Assembly (NCBI GenBank): GCA_022678445.1
Contig: JALBWU010000006.1
Span: forward strand, 62,001 to 126,000
Reading direction: 5' to 3'
Length of the DNA: 64,000 bases
From: Candidatus Aramenus sp. CH1
GTDB lineage: Archaea; Thermoproteota; Thermoprotei_A; Sulfolobales; Sulfolobaceae
The position numbers and the translations under genes are program-made. This document shows, piece after piece, positions 28,808 through 37,494 of the stretch (position 1 is the stretch's first letter; each line of letters starts with the position of its first letter). Below the pieces are notes generated by a model, which was given only the letters and a program-made list of their open reading frames with translations, made no database searches and was not told where the DNA came from.

Positions 28808-29041
28808 TTGACCGTAGAGGCGCTTGTCCAACAACTTACTACTCAAGTCACCGAGATAGCGTGGAGCGTGTTTATACTGGCGTGGGCTGTTGGATGGGCT
28901 GTGAGGGGATCTCCTATACCTATATTCAAGGTAAAGAGGGCAGGGCAGGACATAATTGAGGACGCCATACTTGCGGCCTTCTGGCTAGCCGTTGGCACCA
29001 CCGTGTTCAGCTTGATCTCTTATATAGCGGGCCAAGTTTAA
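28808..29041 (+). CDS. cedA1: CedA1, pilin-like subunit of the crenarchaeal DNA-import system
   Basis: Small two-helix membrane protein (about 77 aa). Hydrophobic segments are AWSVFILAWAVGWAVRG and AILAAFWLAVGTTVFSLISYIAG, separated by a short basic loop SPIPIFKVKRAGQDIIED. From published work on the Ced system, CedA1 is homologous to conjugative pilins of the VirB2 type and forms a DNA-import pilus in Crenarchaeota. The call rests on the cedA1-cedA-cedA2 order next to cmk/eL34 as in Sulfolobus acidocaldarius and on topology. TTG 28808 is chosen because a TATA box lies 28 bases upstream; starting at 28757 would add 17 unconvincing residues. Confidence 0.78.
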   Translation: MTVEALVQQLTTQVTEIAWSVFILAWAVGWAVRGSPIPIFKVKRAGQDIIEDAILAAFWLAVGTTVFSLISYIAGQV

Positions 29042-29053
29042 AGGTGATCTCCC

Positions 29054-29839
29054 TTGTATAGCTCGTTCGAGTTTCTGGGGATAGCTTTCGACCTAGCTAT
29101 TCTCACGTACTTTATAGGAACCCTAATAATGGGCCTTCCTATACCCGTTTACGGCTTGAAGAAATGGGGTCCTAAGCTTATTTCTGATGGAATATACTCA
29201 GCTGTTCTAGTAAACCTCTTTGAGCTCATCCTTTACGTCTCACAGGAGATCTCGTTGGCTATTGGCGCTAGCTGGGCGAACTTCTACCAGTGGATATACG
29301 AAGTTATAGCTCAAGAGCTAAACATCTTCTTCTTAGTTAAGGTACTTTACGCTGTGGCCGCTGCGTCGGAAGATCCTGCACTGAACGTACTTATGTCTCC
29401 TCTGCTTTTCATTTTTTCCTTTCTAACTGGGCTTATAACAACAATGGAGACTATCCTCATAATATCTTACATAGTGTTGCAGGACGACGGGTTATTCATA
29501 GCCATGGGGATATTACTGATGGCTTTGCCTTTTAGAATCGGGAGGAGCATTGGTGGTGCCTTGATAGGATTCGCGGTAGTCTTTTACATAGGCCTCCCTT
29601 ACCTCCCAAACTTCTTGACTGGACTAGGCATGAATTTGCTCAACATGTCAAACGTGAACACCAATAACACTCAAGACGTTGTTACCTTCCTTATAACTTA
29701 TGCTATTCCTTACTTAATAGAGAGTACAGTAGTCCTTCCCACAGCGTATATTACGATACTCTCTGGACTCTCAATAGGCCTTGGTTCGGCAATAAGCGGG
29801 TATTCCTCTAGGTTGCCTATACCCATTGACATCTTCTAG
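29054..29839 (+). CDS. cedA: CedA, membrane channel of the crenarchaeal DNA-import system
   Basis: Polytopic membrane protein, 261 aa with six or seven hydrophobic segments. CedA with the ATPase CedB (not in this window) takes up chromosomal DNA from neighbouring cells after UV damage in Sulfolobales. The N-terminal helix-loop-helix (YFIGTLIMGLPIPVYGLKKWGPKLISDGIYSA) resembles CedA1 in layout and motif (xPIPxxxxKxxG), suggesting shared ancestry. The start is TTG 29054, 12 bases after cedA1; a GGTGATC site lies ahead of it. The stop is 14 bases before the small cedA2. Confidence 0.8.
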   Translation: MYSSFEFLGIAFDLAILTYFIGTLIMGLPIPVYGLKKWGPKLISDGIYSAVLVNLFELILYVSQEISLAIGASWANFYQWIYEVIAQELNIFFLVKVLYAVAAASEDPALNVLMSPLLFIFSFLTGLITTMETILIISYIVLQDDGLFIAMGILLMALPFRIGRSIGGALIGFAVVFYIGLPYLPNFLTGLGMNLLNMSNVNTNNTQDVVTFLITYAIPYLIESTVVLPTAYITILSGLSIGLGSAISGYSSRLPIPIDIF

Positions 29840-29853
29840 AAGGTGTAAAAGGA

Positions 29854-30012
29854 TTGAAGAGCAAGACCTTGGCTGTAGTGCTTATAGCTGTAAACATGGT
29901 GATAATGTCGTTATCCACAAAAAACGTCGTTTACTTAGTCTTCAACGCCATTCTAATTGTAGTAATTTACGTTGTTGTGACCCTTATTTCGAAGAGGTTT
30001 GCTGAGGGTTAG
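29854..30012 (+). CDS. cedA2: CedA2, small two-helix membrane protein of the Ced system
   Basis: A 52-codon gene starting with TTG 29854. The product begins MKSKTLAVVLIAVNMVIMSL and is followed by a short TKN turn and a second hydrophobic helix (VYLVFNAILIVVIYVVVTLI), ending KRFAEG. Two membrane helices and position directly after cedA match CedA2. An AGGTGTAAAAGG purine-rich site lies just upstream. A T-run (CTTTCTCTCCTTTTTT) after the stop probably ends the operon. Confidence 0.7.
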   Translation: MKSKTLAVVLIAVNMVIMSLSTKNVVYLVFNAILIVVIYVVVTLISKRFAEG

Positions 30013-30013
30013 A

Positions 30014-30027
30014 CTTTCTCTCCTTTT
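30014..30027 (+). terminator. T-rich terminator after cedA2
   Basis: Pyrimidine run ending in six or seven T residues directly after the cedA2 stop codon; no stem is needed for termination in these archaea. Confidence 0.4.
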
Positions 30028-30088
30028 TTACCTCCTTAGTCATAAATATAGTAGTTCTTTGCCTTCCACCCATATTAGGTCAAGTAAA

Positions 30089-30097
30089 GTTAAAAGG
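30089..30097 (+). promoter_or_regulatory. TATA box of the archease gene
   Basis: GTTAAAAGG centred 26 bases before the ATG at 30119, predicting a leaderless transcript. Confidence 0.45.
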
Positions 30098-30118
30098 CGA
30101 TAATAAAAAGCCTTACCT

Positions 30119-30538
30119 ATGAAAAAGTTTGAGTTCTTCGATCACACTGCCGACGTGGGGATAAGAGCTTACGGAAGGACGCTTGAAGAGGCCTTTGAGA
30201 ACGCAGCGTTAGCTGTCTTTGAGGTAATGACCGACACCTCTAAGGTCGAGGGAAGGGAATGCAGAGATGTAGAAATAGATGGTTATGACCTCGAAAACCT
30301 GCTCTATAGGTGGATTGAATCCCTACTTGTGTTTTATGACTCCGAGCTTTTGCTCTTTAGTAAGTTCTCCGTTAAAATAGATCAAGATAACTTTAAGCTC
30401 AAGGGTAGGGCTTGTGGGGAAAAGTTTGACGAGAGCAAACACGAGAGGAGAACTTTGGTGAAGGCTATGACTTACAGCGAAATGAGGATAGAACGGAAGG
30501 ACGGCACTTACGAGCTAATCTTCGTCGTTGATATTTAA
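30119..30538 (+). CDS. Archease
   Basis: Protein chaperone/activator of the RtcB tRNA ligase in archaea and animals. Identified by FEFFDHTADVGIRAYGRTLEEAFENAALAVFEVMTD, the family hallmark with its metal-binding aspartates, and by the C-terminal RTLVKAMTYSEMRIE ... FVVDI. 139 aa, full length. It is convergent with the archaemetzincin-like gene, the two ends overlapping by 24 bases. Promoter at 30089. Confidence 0.95.
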   Translation: MKKFEFFDHTADVGIRAYGRTLEEAFENAALAVFEVMTDTSKVEGRECRDVEIDGYDLENLLYRWIESLLVFYDSELLLFSKFSVKIDQDNFKLKGRACGEKFDESKHERRTLVKAMTYSEMRIERKDGTYELIFVVDI

Positions 30539-31015
30539 CCTCGCCTTACAATCTTCACAGTAGTAGTTTGGAAGCAAGTCCAGCTCATGGACGTCTTTAA
30601 ACCCTCTCATGACGCACTGGTTTTTACAACCTTCTAAACTCGCTATTTTCCCGATAGCAAAGAGCGACCCCTTCTTAACCCTCTCTACAGTTTTATCCAT
30701 AGATGCGTCTTCAAGGTTTCTGACGAAAAGTAGGGCTAATTTGTCCTTAGTTGCGAAAAGGCTAGGCGTTATGATAGGCACGTCGGCTATTCCCAGCACT
30801 ACGTCGTACGGATAACCGTAGAACCTCTTGGCGAAGCTGTCGAGAAGGCTAGACGAGTTATACCCGTTCTTGTCCCACTCGTAGCTAGTTACAGAGACGT
30901 GGAATATTTCGGGATACGTCTTCACGTCGAAGCCGTTCTCTGTCAGGAATGAGGAGACGGCATTAAGCAAGCTTTTGTCTACTTTGTTGACTTGAACCAA
31001 TAGGACTTTCTTCAT
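30515..31015 (-). CDS. Archaemetzincin-like protein lacking the catalytic zinc site
   Basis: The C-terminal part has the structural zinc pattern of archaemetzincins: CKNQCVM, then 16 residues, then CEDC. In active archaemetzincins this follows HExxHxxGxxxC. Here the aligned stretch reads FAIGKIASLEGC, so the three metal histidines and the catalytic glutamate are all replaced. The rest (166 aa in all, with a Rossmann-like N-terminal half: LLVQVNKVDKSLLNAVSSFL and YDVVLGIADVPI) fits the family. It therefore looks like a pseudoenzyme that kept its fold and its structural zinc knot. It is convergent with archease, with a 24-base overlap. Confidence 0.65.
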   Translation of the reverse strand: MKKVLLVQVNKVDKSLLNAVSSFLTENGFDVKTYPEIFHVSVTSYEWDKNGYNSSSLLDSFAKRFYGYPYDVVLGIADVPIITPSLFATKDKLALLFVRNLEDASMDKTVERVKKGSLFAIGKIASLEGCKNQCVMRGFKDVHELDLLPNYYCEDCKARLNINDED

Positions 31016-31105
31016 GTGGGGAGCCCTGGAGACCCTATCTCATTGAGCCCTTTTAAGGGCATCTCCTAGAGAGTCGCCAAGCCCCCACCTCTAATACTTT
31101 GACAA

Positions 31106-31115
31106 AAATTTTAAG
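31106..31115 (+). promoter_or_regulatory. TATA box of tRNA-Phe
   Basis: AAATTTTAAG centred about 30 bases before the first base of the tRNA, in the gap after the divergent archaemetzincin-like gene. Confidence 0.45.
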
Positions 31116-31140
31116 TTTGAGACCATACATAAATATGATT

Positions 31141-31214
31141 GCCGTCGTAGCTCAGCCCGGGAGAGCGCCCGGCTGAAGACCGGGTTGTCCGGGGTTCAAG
31201 TCCCCGCGACGGCA
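31141..31214 (+). tRNA. tRNA-Phe (GAA)
   Basis: Complete cloverleaf without intron: acceptor GCCGTCG pairs with CGACGGC, D arm GCTC, anticodon stem with loop CTGAAGA (anticodon GAA), T arm with GGTTCAAGTCC, discriminator A. No CCA is encoded. It has its own TATA box and faces tRNA-His. Confidence 0.96.
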
Positions 31215-31287
31215 CTCTGATTTTAGCTCATTTATGCGCTATTGTTCTAGTCCTCGAATAAACCACTAAAATTTTGCAGAACTGAGG

Positions 31288-32607
<1,320 letters not shown>

Positions 32608-32623
32608 AAGGTTCTTTATTCAT

Positions 32624-32633
32624 CTTATATAAG
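32624..32633. promoter_or_regulatory. Palindromic TATA element between coaBC and the acetyltransferase gene
   Basis: CTTATATAAG is a perfect palindrome in the 49-base gap between two divergent start codons. It is 28 bases from the plus-strand ATG (32657), a good fit, and about 22 from the coaBC ATG (32607), a poorer one. It may serve both directions or only the plus strand. Confidence 0.4.
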
Positions 32634-32656
32634 CCACTAATAAAAACATTATATCT

Positions 32657-33196
32657 ATGGAACAGTCGGTAAAAGGCAAAAGAGTCCCCTTTACTATAAG
32701 AAACGTAAGACTGGACGATGTAGACTCAATAATAAAGATAAACAGACTGACTCTGCCAGAGAATTATCCCTACTACTTTTTCGTGGAGCACGTAAAGGAG
32801 TACGACAAAGCCTTCTATGTGGCTGTTGTAGACGGAGAGGTCGTCGGGTACATTATGCCCAGGATAGAGTACGGGTTTAGTAACTTCAGGGCGATACCGA
32901 CGTTAGTTAAGAAGGGACACGTAGTTTCCATAGCCGTATTGGAGAAGTTCAGGAACCAGGGAATAGGGAGCTCCTTGTTGGGCGCTTCCATAAAGAGCAT
33001 GAAGGAGGACTACGGCGCAGAGGAAGTGTACCTTGAGGTTAGGGTGACCAATTACCCAGCAATATCGCTTTACGAGAAATTCAGTTTCACGAAGGTTAAG
33101 GTTCTGAAACATTACTATGCAGACGGAGAGGACGCCTACCTCATGGCAAGTCTCTTGAAAGAGAGCTCCAAGGTATCCGGCGATAACTCCACGTAA
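32657..33196 (+). CDS. N-terminal acetyltransferase (Ard1/NaaA-like GNAT)
   Basis: GNAT-fold acetyltransferase resembling the Sulfolobus Ard1 enzyme that acetylates protein N-termini and also the chromatin protein Alba. Motifs: TIRNVRLDDVDSIIKINRLTLPENYPYYFF (substrate side), VSIAVLEKFRNQGIGSSLL (acetyl-CoA pyrophosphate loop RNQGIG) and YLEVRVTNYPAISLYEKFSF. 179 aa. The 3' end overlaps the convergent phosphoesterase-like gene by 61 bases. Confidence 0.9.
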   Translation: MEQSVKGKRVPFTIRNVRLDDVDSIIKINRLTLPENYPYYFFVEHVKEYDKAFYVAVVDGEVVGYIMPRIEYGFSNFRAIPTLVKKGHVVSIAVLEKFRNQGIGSSLLGASIKSMKEDYGAEEVYLEVRVTNYPAISLYEKFSFTKVKVLKHYYADGEDAYLMASLLKESSKVSGDNST

Positions 33197-33624
33197 AACC
33201 CCTTAAGCACCGACCCCACAGAGACCACGGTCGTCTCATCCTTCTTCACAACCGATGGATAATCCGAGTGACCGTGGAGGACAAGCACTTTTCCTCCCCT
33301 AGGTATTGGTACGTCTTTTCCCACCGTAAAGCCTCCAATAGTTCCCGTACCGTAGCCCTTTGGAGGAAAGTGGGTCATAAAGACCTTTAGCCCTAGGTTA
33401 AATGACCGTTCGAAAGCGTCGGAGTCTATTAGCCTACTGGTGCTTTTTAAGTACTTCATTACAAATACGCTTTCCATCTCGCCCAAGATGCCGTAGAAGT
33501 TTTCTAAATACTGAGGACACTCCACGTCTCCGAGTCCTATAATTGCGTCATATCCTTGGGAATTAAAGTAGTCTACTGCATCCACGAGGCAGGGGAAGCC
33601 TGACACTAGAGCGAGTTTTCTCAT
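33136..33624 (-). CDS. Metallophosphoesterase-like protein with degenerate metal motifs
   Basis: Small (162 aa) calcineurin-fold-like protein. The order of motifs resembles YfcE/MJ0936 phosphodiesterases: LGDVE, then MTHFPP, then LHGHSDYP, then SVGSV in place of NPGS. The first DxH motif is replaced by VSGFP and the GNHD motif by GEMES, so at most part of the two-metal site remains; activity is doubtful. It is the last gene of a minus-strand operon, overlapping the CitG-like gene by 62 bases, and its tail overlaps the convergent acetyltransferase gene. Confidence 0.6.
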   Translation of the reverse strand: MRKLALVSGFPCLVDAVDYFNSQGYDAIIGLGDVECPQYLENFYGILGEMESVFVMKYLKSTSRLIDSDAFERSFNLGLKVFMTHFPPKGYGTGTIGGFTVGKDVPIPRGGKVLVLHGHSDYPSVVKKDETTVVSVGSVLKGFYVELSPDTLELSFKRLAMR

Positions 33625-34477
33625 ACCACTGCTCCAAGCGATACAAAGAAATACCCAAAGCTATAATGTCTGCGGTCGAGCCAGGGTTGTAGCCCTTTGA
33701 AGTTAAGTACTCATTAAACTCCCGAAGTTCCGCGTCAGTGGGACACTCGTGGAGCCTCCCAGCGTAAGCCGAGACTTCTAACGCTGCCCTCCCTCCGTAC
33801 TTTCTATATATTAGGCCATCAGGGTTCTCTCTGAGCACTCGTATAAACGCGCTTTGAATGTCCTTTTCTAAACTACCGCACTTACCTTCCTTGAGCATCT
33901 CGTAGACCTCCACGCTGTACTTATAGTTATTAGTAATGTTTCTCATTAAGCTGTCCTCCCTAGCAGAGTAGAGGAACACGTCCCAAAGCCTCTCCCTCAT
34001 TTCCCTGAAGTCCATACTTTCAAGCCTACCCAAATACGATGGAGTCTGGAGGAAGAGTGCCTTAGAGAACCATTCAGTCTCCTTTTCGTCCAAGCTCCTT
34101 AGTACTTCGCTAGCCTTTCCAACTAGAGCACTCACACTATCAGAGAGAGTTATGGAGTACGCCAAGGGAAGGTGGGCTAGAGCTGTACCGAAGATGGCGA
34201 AGTCTATCCCCATTTTCTTTGCAGTTGAGACGGAGGAGTAGAGGAGGTCGTAAATGGGCCTCTTAGAGTTGTATCCCCTAATACAAGCTTGAGCATAGCT
34301 GTCCACTGATATTAGGGCGGAGAGTAACAAGTCAACGTACTTAACTCCCCTAATATCCTGGTACAGGGAAGCGTTTCCCGGTTTAAACACGCTGGCCTCT
34401 ATCACGGTTGAACTGGATAGAACCACTGAAGCCTCTCTACATATCCGGCGCAACGTATCCTCCAACTTTCCTGTCAC
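33563..34477 (-). CDS. CitG/MdcB-like triphosphoribosyl-dephospho-CoA synthase family protein
   Basis: Resembles enzymes that make 2'-(5''-triphosphoribosyl)-3'-dephospho-CoA, the prosthetic group precursor of citrate and malonate lyases. Seen: VIEASVFKPGNASLYQDI near residue 25 (family PKPGLVD region), FAIFGTALAHLPLAYSI, and the C-terminal YNPGSTADIIALGISLYRLE, matching the NPGGSADLLA signature. No citrate or malonate lyase gene is nearby, so the archaeal function is probably different. 304 aa. It overlaps the nucleotidyltransferase gene upstream by 41 bases and the phosphoesterase-like gene downstream by 62. Confidence 0.7.
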   Translation of the reverse strand: MTGKLEDTLRRICREASVVLSSSTVIEASVFKPGNASLYQDIRGVKYVDLLLSALISVDSYAQACIRGYNSKRPIYDLLYSSVSTAKKMGIDFAIFGTALAHLPLAYSITLSDSVSALVGKASEVLRSLDEKETEWFSKALFLQTPSYLGRLESMDFREMRERLWDVFLYSAREDSLMRNITNNYKYSVEVYEMLKEGKCGSLEKDIQSAFIRVLRENPDGLIYRKYGGRAALEVSAYAGRLHECPTDAELREFNEYLTSKGYNPGSTADIIALGISLYRLEQWYEKTRSSVRLPLPRGCSRLL

Positions 34478-35339
34478 CTACTACTATTACCTCCTTATCG
34501 TCGCACTGCATTAGTGCCCCCTTTACGCTAACTTTACGGGCACCGTACATGACCGAGCTAAATATTCCCTCAAAGGAAATAACTTCGTACTCCTTTTCCG
34601 CCTGCAGTACGGCTAAAGAGGGATAGTAGAGGGCCTTAACATCCCCGTAAACGGTTCCCTTAGTTTCTATTTCTCCTGCTTGTCTGCAAACCATTTCGCA
34701 GTGCCTTCTCGGCTTCTCGTGGACAAATAGTACTGAGAACTTAACTCCTTTGTATATGCCTCTCGTCTTATTGTTGTAAAGTCTTTTGGCCACCTCCAGG
34801 GAAAGGCCATAGTTCCTGGACGTCTCCAGTACCCAGTCGTCGTCTCTCTGAAAGCCTGGGAAACTGTGTAGGAAATCCTCCGTGCTCTTGTCCCCGTAAA
34901 TCACGAGGTCTACATCGGAGTTCTCGTGGGCTATGCCCAGTAGAAGTGAGCCCGTGACCCCCGCGTTTCTAACGTCTATGTCGTAGGCGTAGATAAAGTC
35001 GATTAGAGCTTCAGTAGCCTTGTCCTTTGGGCTCTCATGGACTATTTTTTCTAATCCCTCCTCTGGTCTAAGGTGCTCCTTAACCTCTGATAAGTAGACA
35101 ACCGGGTAGGTGACGCCATAGCACGGTTCGTATTCAAACCTTTGAGGCAACTTGACCAGCCTTTTGACGCCGTAATAAGGCAGGATCCTTTCGTAACCCT
35201 TCCAAAGTCCCCTGGAGGTGTAGACGTACTTGAGGTACGCGAAGACGTAACCGGGAGGGTTGTAGTTTGTGAAAACAAAATAGATATTCCCCTGCTTGTC
35301 TACTAGAGCGTCCTTATCAAGGAAGTAATCTCTTCCCAT
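34437..35339 (-). CDS. Nucleotidyltransferase-domain protein
   Basis: 300-aa protein with the polymerase-beta-type signature VTGSLLLGIAHENSDVDLVIYGDKS (GS ... SDxDL metal site) near residue 125 and a following helical domain. The N-terminal 100 residues (FVFTNYNPPGYVFAYLKYV) and the C-terminal part are conserved in archaeal homologues of unknown job. A C-terminal CxxxC/H group (HCEMVCRQAGEIETKGTVYGD) is visible. The substrate is unknown. It is cotranscribed with DUF1464 upstream (37-base overlap) and the CitG-like gene downstream. Confidence 0.72.
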   Translation of the reverse strand: MGRDYFLDKDALVDKQGNIYFVFTNYNPPGYVFAYLKYVYTSRGLWKGYERILPYYGVKRLVKLPQRFEYEPCYGVTYPVVYLSEVKEHLRPEEGLEKIVHESPKDKATEALIDFIYAYDIDVRNAGVTGSLLLGIAHENSDVDLVIYGDKSTEDFLHSFPGFQRDDDWVLETSRNYGLSLEVAKRLYNNKTRGIYKGVKFSVLFVHEKPRRHCEMVCRQAGEIETKGTVYGDVKALYYPSLAVLQAEKEYEVISFEGIFSSVMYGARKVSVKGALMQCDDKEVIVVGDRKVGGYVAPDM

Positions 35340-36199
35340 CCCTTTAGTCTCACAAATGATATAGGGGTATTTGAGCTCTTAAGCATATCAGCGTAAACCC
35401 TGTAAATCCCTCCTCCTAAGGCGTTGGCTATTAAAGAAGCCCCAACAGACGCTTCCTTGAACTTCACGTTGAGCTTTATGCCCCAGTCGATTTCGTCTTT
35501 TCCCCTGCCTGAGACTATTATGGGTATGCCGTACTTTTGACTGTACCACTCCGAGATCATCCTGGCTATCTCCTTTGCCCTCCTCTCACTACCCCCTGTG
35601 TATATGGTCTCCTTGGTAATCCTAGAGTACTTGGAGAGGAGATAAGCCACTTCGCCGTCAATTGCCCCAGGGGATACGGGGCCGGGTATGTAGGTACCCC
35701 CAAACCCGTCTACGACCTTTCCATCCACCACCACCAAGATGGAGTAGAAGTGTCTTCCTGCTTCAAGCAGAACGAAGCTATCGTACAAGGTTCTGTAGAA
35801 GAAGGCAGAGGCAACCTTGTCCGCAGTACCCATGTCCACTACGTTGACCTTCCTGTACTCAGGGACGCTGTCGAGCTCAATAGCTGAGGGAATTGTGACC
35901 CCCTCTCCTCTAAAGCTCTTCAGGAACGAGTGTAGAGGGCCCTCCTTATCTGGGTCGCTCAAGGTAAGCAAGAATATCTCCCTAGCCCCTATTTCCCTGG
36001 CCTTGACCAACGGGAGTCCGTGACCCGAAGGTAGAGCTACGAGCTTTGGCTTCCAAGCTAGTATGTAGCTAACTAACGTGGGAGAGGCTTTTACCACAAG
36101 TGAGGTAGGTACCTCTAAGTACTTCACTACCCTGCCGAGTTCGTCCACCGTAGATATTGCGTAACTTTCGCTACCCGGGTCAACGCCTACGAATAGCAT
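35303..36199 (-). CDS. DUF1464-family ASKHA-fold protein
   Basis: Conserved archaeal protein of the DUF1464 family, related to sugar kinase/Hsp70/actin-fold ATPases. The phosphate-1 loop is VGVDPGSESYAISTVDE at the N-terminus; further motifs are NVVDMGTADKVASAF and the glycine-rich FGGTYIPGPVSPGAIDGEVAYLL. The function is unknown; the neighbouring CitG-like and nucleotidyltransferase genes hint at a shared cofactor or nucleotide pathway, which is inference. First gene of a four-gene overlapping minus-strand operon. Confidence 0.78.
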   Translation of the reverse strand: MLFVGVDPGSESYAISTVDELGRVVKYLEVPTSLVVKASPTLVSYILAWKPKLVALPSGHGLPLVKAREIGAREIFLLTLSDPDKEGPLHSFLKSFRGEGVTIPSAIELDSVPEYRKVNVVDMGTADKVASAFFYRTLYDSFVLLEAGRHFYSILVVVDGKVVDGFGGTYIPGPVSPGAIDGEVAYLLSKYSRITKETIYTGGSERRAKEIARMISEWYSQKYGIPIIVSGRGKDEIDWGIKLNVKFKEASVGASLIANALGGGIYRVYADMLKSSNTPISFVRLKGWEEITSLIRTL

Positions 36200-36302
36200 A
36201 ATAAGACTTTTAAATTCAGGGGAAATAAATCAAATTGAATGATGACACAAAAGAAATCCGAGTAGTGAGGTTAGTGGGCAGCCACTGAAGATTTATTATT
36301 AC

Positions 36303-36318
36303 GTATACAAGTGTATAC
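36303..36318. promoter_or_regulatory. Palindromic operator ahead of the RHH-type gene
   Basis: Perfect inverted repeat GTATACA-AG-TGTATAC ending four bases before the ATG at 36322. Two 7-base arms with a two-base spacer are typical of ribbon-helix-helix operators, and the gene that follows encodes such a domain, so autorepression is likely. Confidence 0.5.
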
Positions 36319-36321
36319 ACT

Positions 36322-36882
36322 ATGTCTCCGAGTAGGCACTCCTGTTTCATGGAGAATGGAGTGTACAATAGGCTAGTGGAAGCCGCTAAAAAGAGGAACA
36401 TGTCAGTATACAAGTACACTAATGAGTTGGTATCTCGTGCACTGGATCTGGAGGAGTCCGGCATATTCTTAGAGAACGTTAGGAGCTACGCGTTAGTGTT
36501 GGAGAGCCTTTCAAAGTATAAGGGAAGGATAGCAGTATTGCCCTTCGACGCGGTACTTAATACGGAGGTCTCCCATTGGGAAGGTCTAGGTAGGGGATTG
36601 GGGCTACTTTTGAGGCAAATGGGCAGAACAAAGGAGGAACTAGCTAGTTTAGCCGCTTCGGCGATCAAGTTCGTGTTCCAGTTTATGGGGGAAGTGAGCT
36701 ATGGAGAAGGGGTGAGCATTTCGTTTCCGTTCTTACACGCCGAGATGCAGAAGAGGTTAGTCCAGTTCGCGAAAGCTTTTGTGACCGCCTTAAGTAACGC
36801 TATGGGGATAGAGGTCGAGGTAAGGGAAGAGGAATCAGGGTTAGAGGCCAAGTTCAAAGCGTCCCGAGAAACGATGATATAA
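36322..36882 (+). CDS. Putative ribbon-helix-helix regulator with a C-terminal helical domain
   Basis: 186-aa protein. Residues 10-48 (GVYNRLVEAAKKRNMSVYKYTNELVSRALDLEE) look like a ribbon-helix-helix DNA-binding domain. The remainder (LGRGLGLLLRQMGRTKEELASLAASAIKFVFQFMGE ... LVQFAKAFVTALSNAMGIEVEVR) is helical and matches no family I can name. A perfect palindrome sits directly before the start codon. No obvious cotranscribed partner; an isolated gene between the DUF1464 operon and the initiator tRNA. Confidence 0.6.
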   Translation: MSPSRHSCFMENGVYNRLVEAAKKRNMSVYKYTNELVSRALDLEESGIFLENVRSYALVLESLSKYKGRIAVLPFDAVLNTEVSHWEGLGRGLGLLLRQMGRTKEELASLAASAIKFVFQFMGEVSYGEGVSISFPFLHAEMQKRLVQFAKAFVTALSNAMGIEVEVREEESGLEAKFKASRETMI

Positions 36883-37079
36883 ACGATGTCCCTGTCCTAA
36901 GACACAAAATAGCGTATAACGCCCTTGCTAGGATTAACAGCGTTCGCATTGCTAGCCAATCTCGACATTAATTTGCCAGACCAACGTTCACTTTTGTCTC
37001 CAAAAACACGTCGTCCTCCTCATTTCTATCTTTGCGATTAAGGTAACTGATTAAGTAAATGCCAGACCCATAAGTTAGC

Positions 37080-37090
37080 TTTTTATAGAC
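37080..37090 (+). promoter_or_regulatory. TATA box of initiator tRNA-Met
   Basis: TTTTTATAGAC centred about 38 bases before the tRNA; transcription would start about 11 bases ahead of the mature 5' end. Confidence 0.45.
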
Positions 37091-37122
37091 GTGGGACAAA
37101 TGAATTGTAGGCGGGATAACGC

Positions 37123-37494
<372 letters not shown>

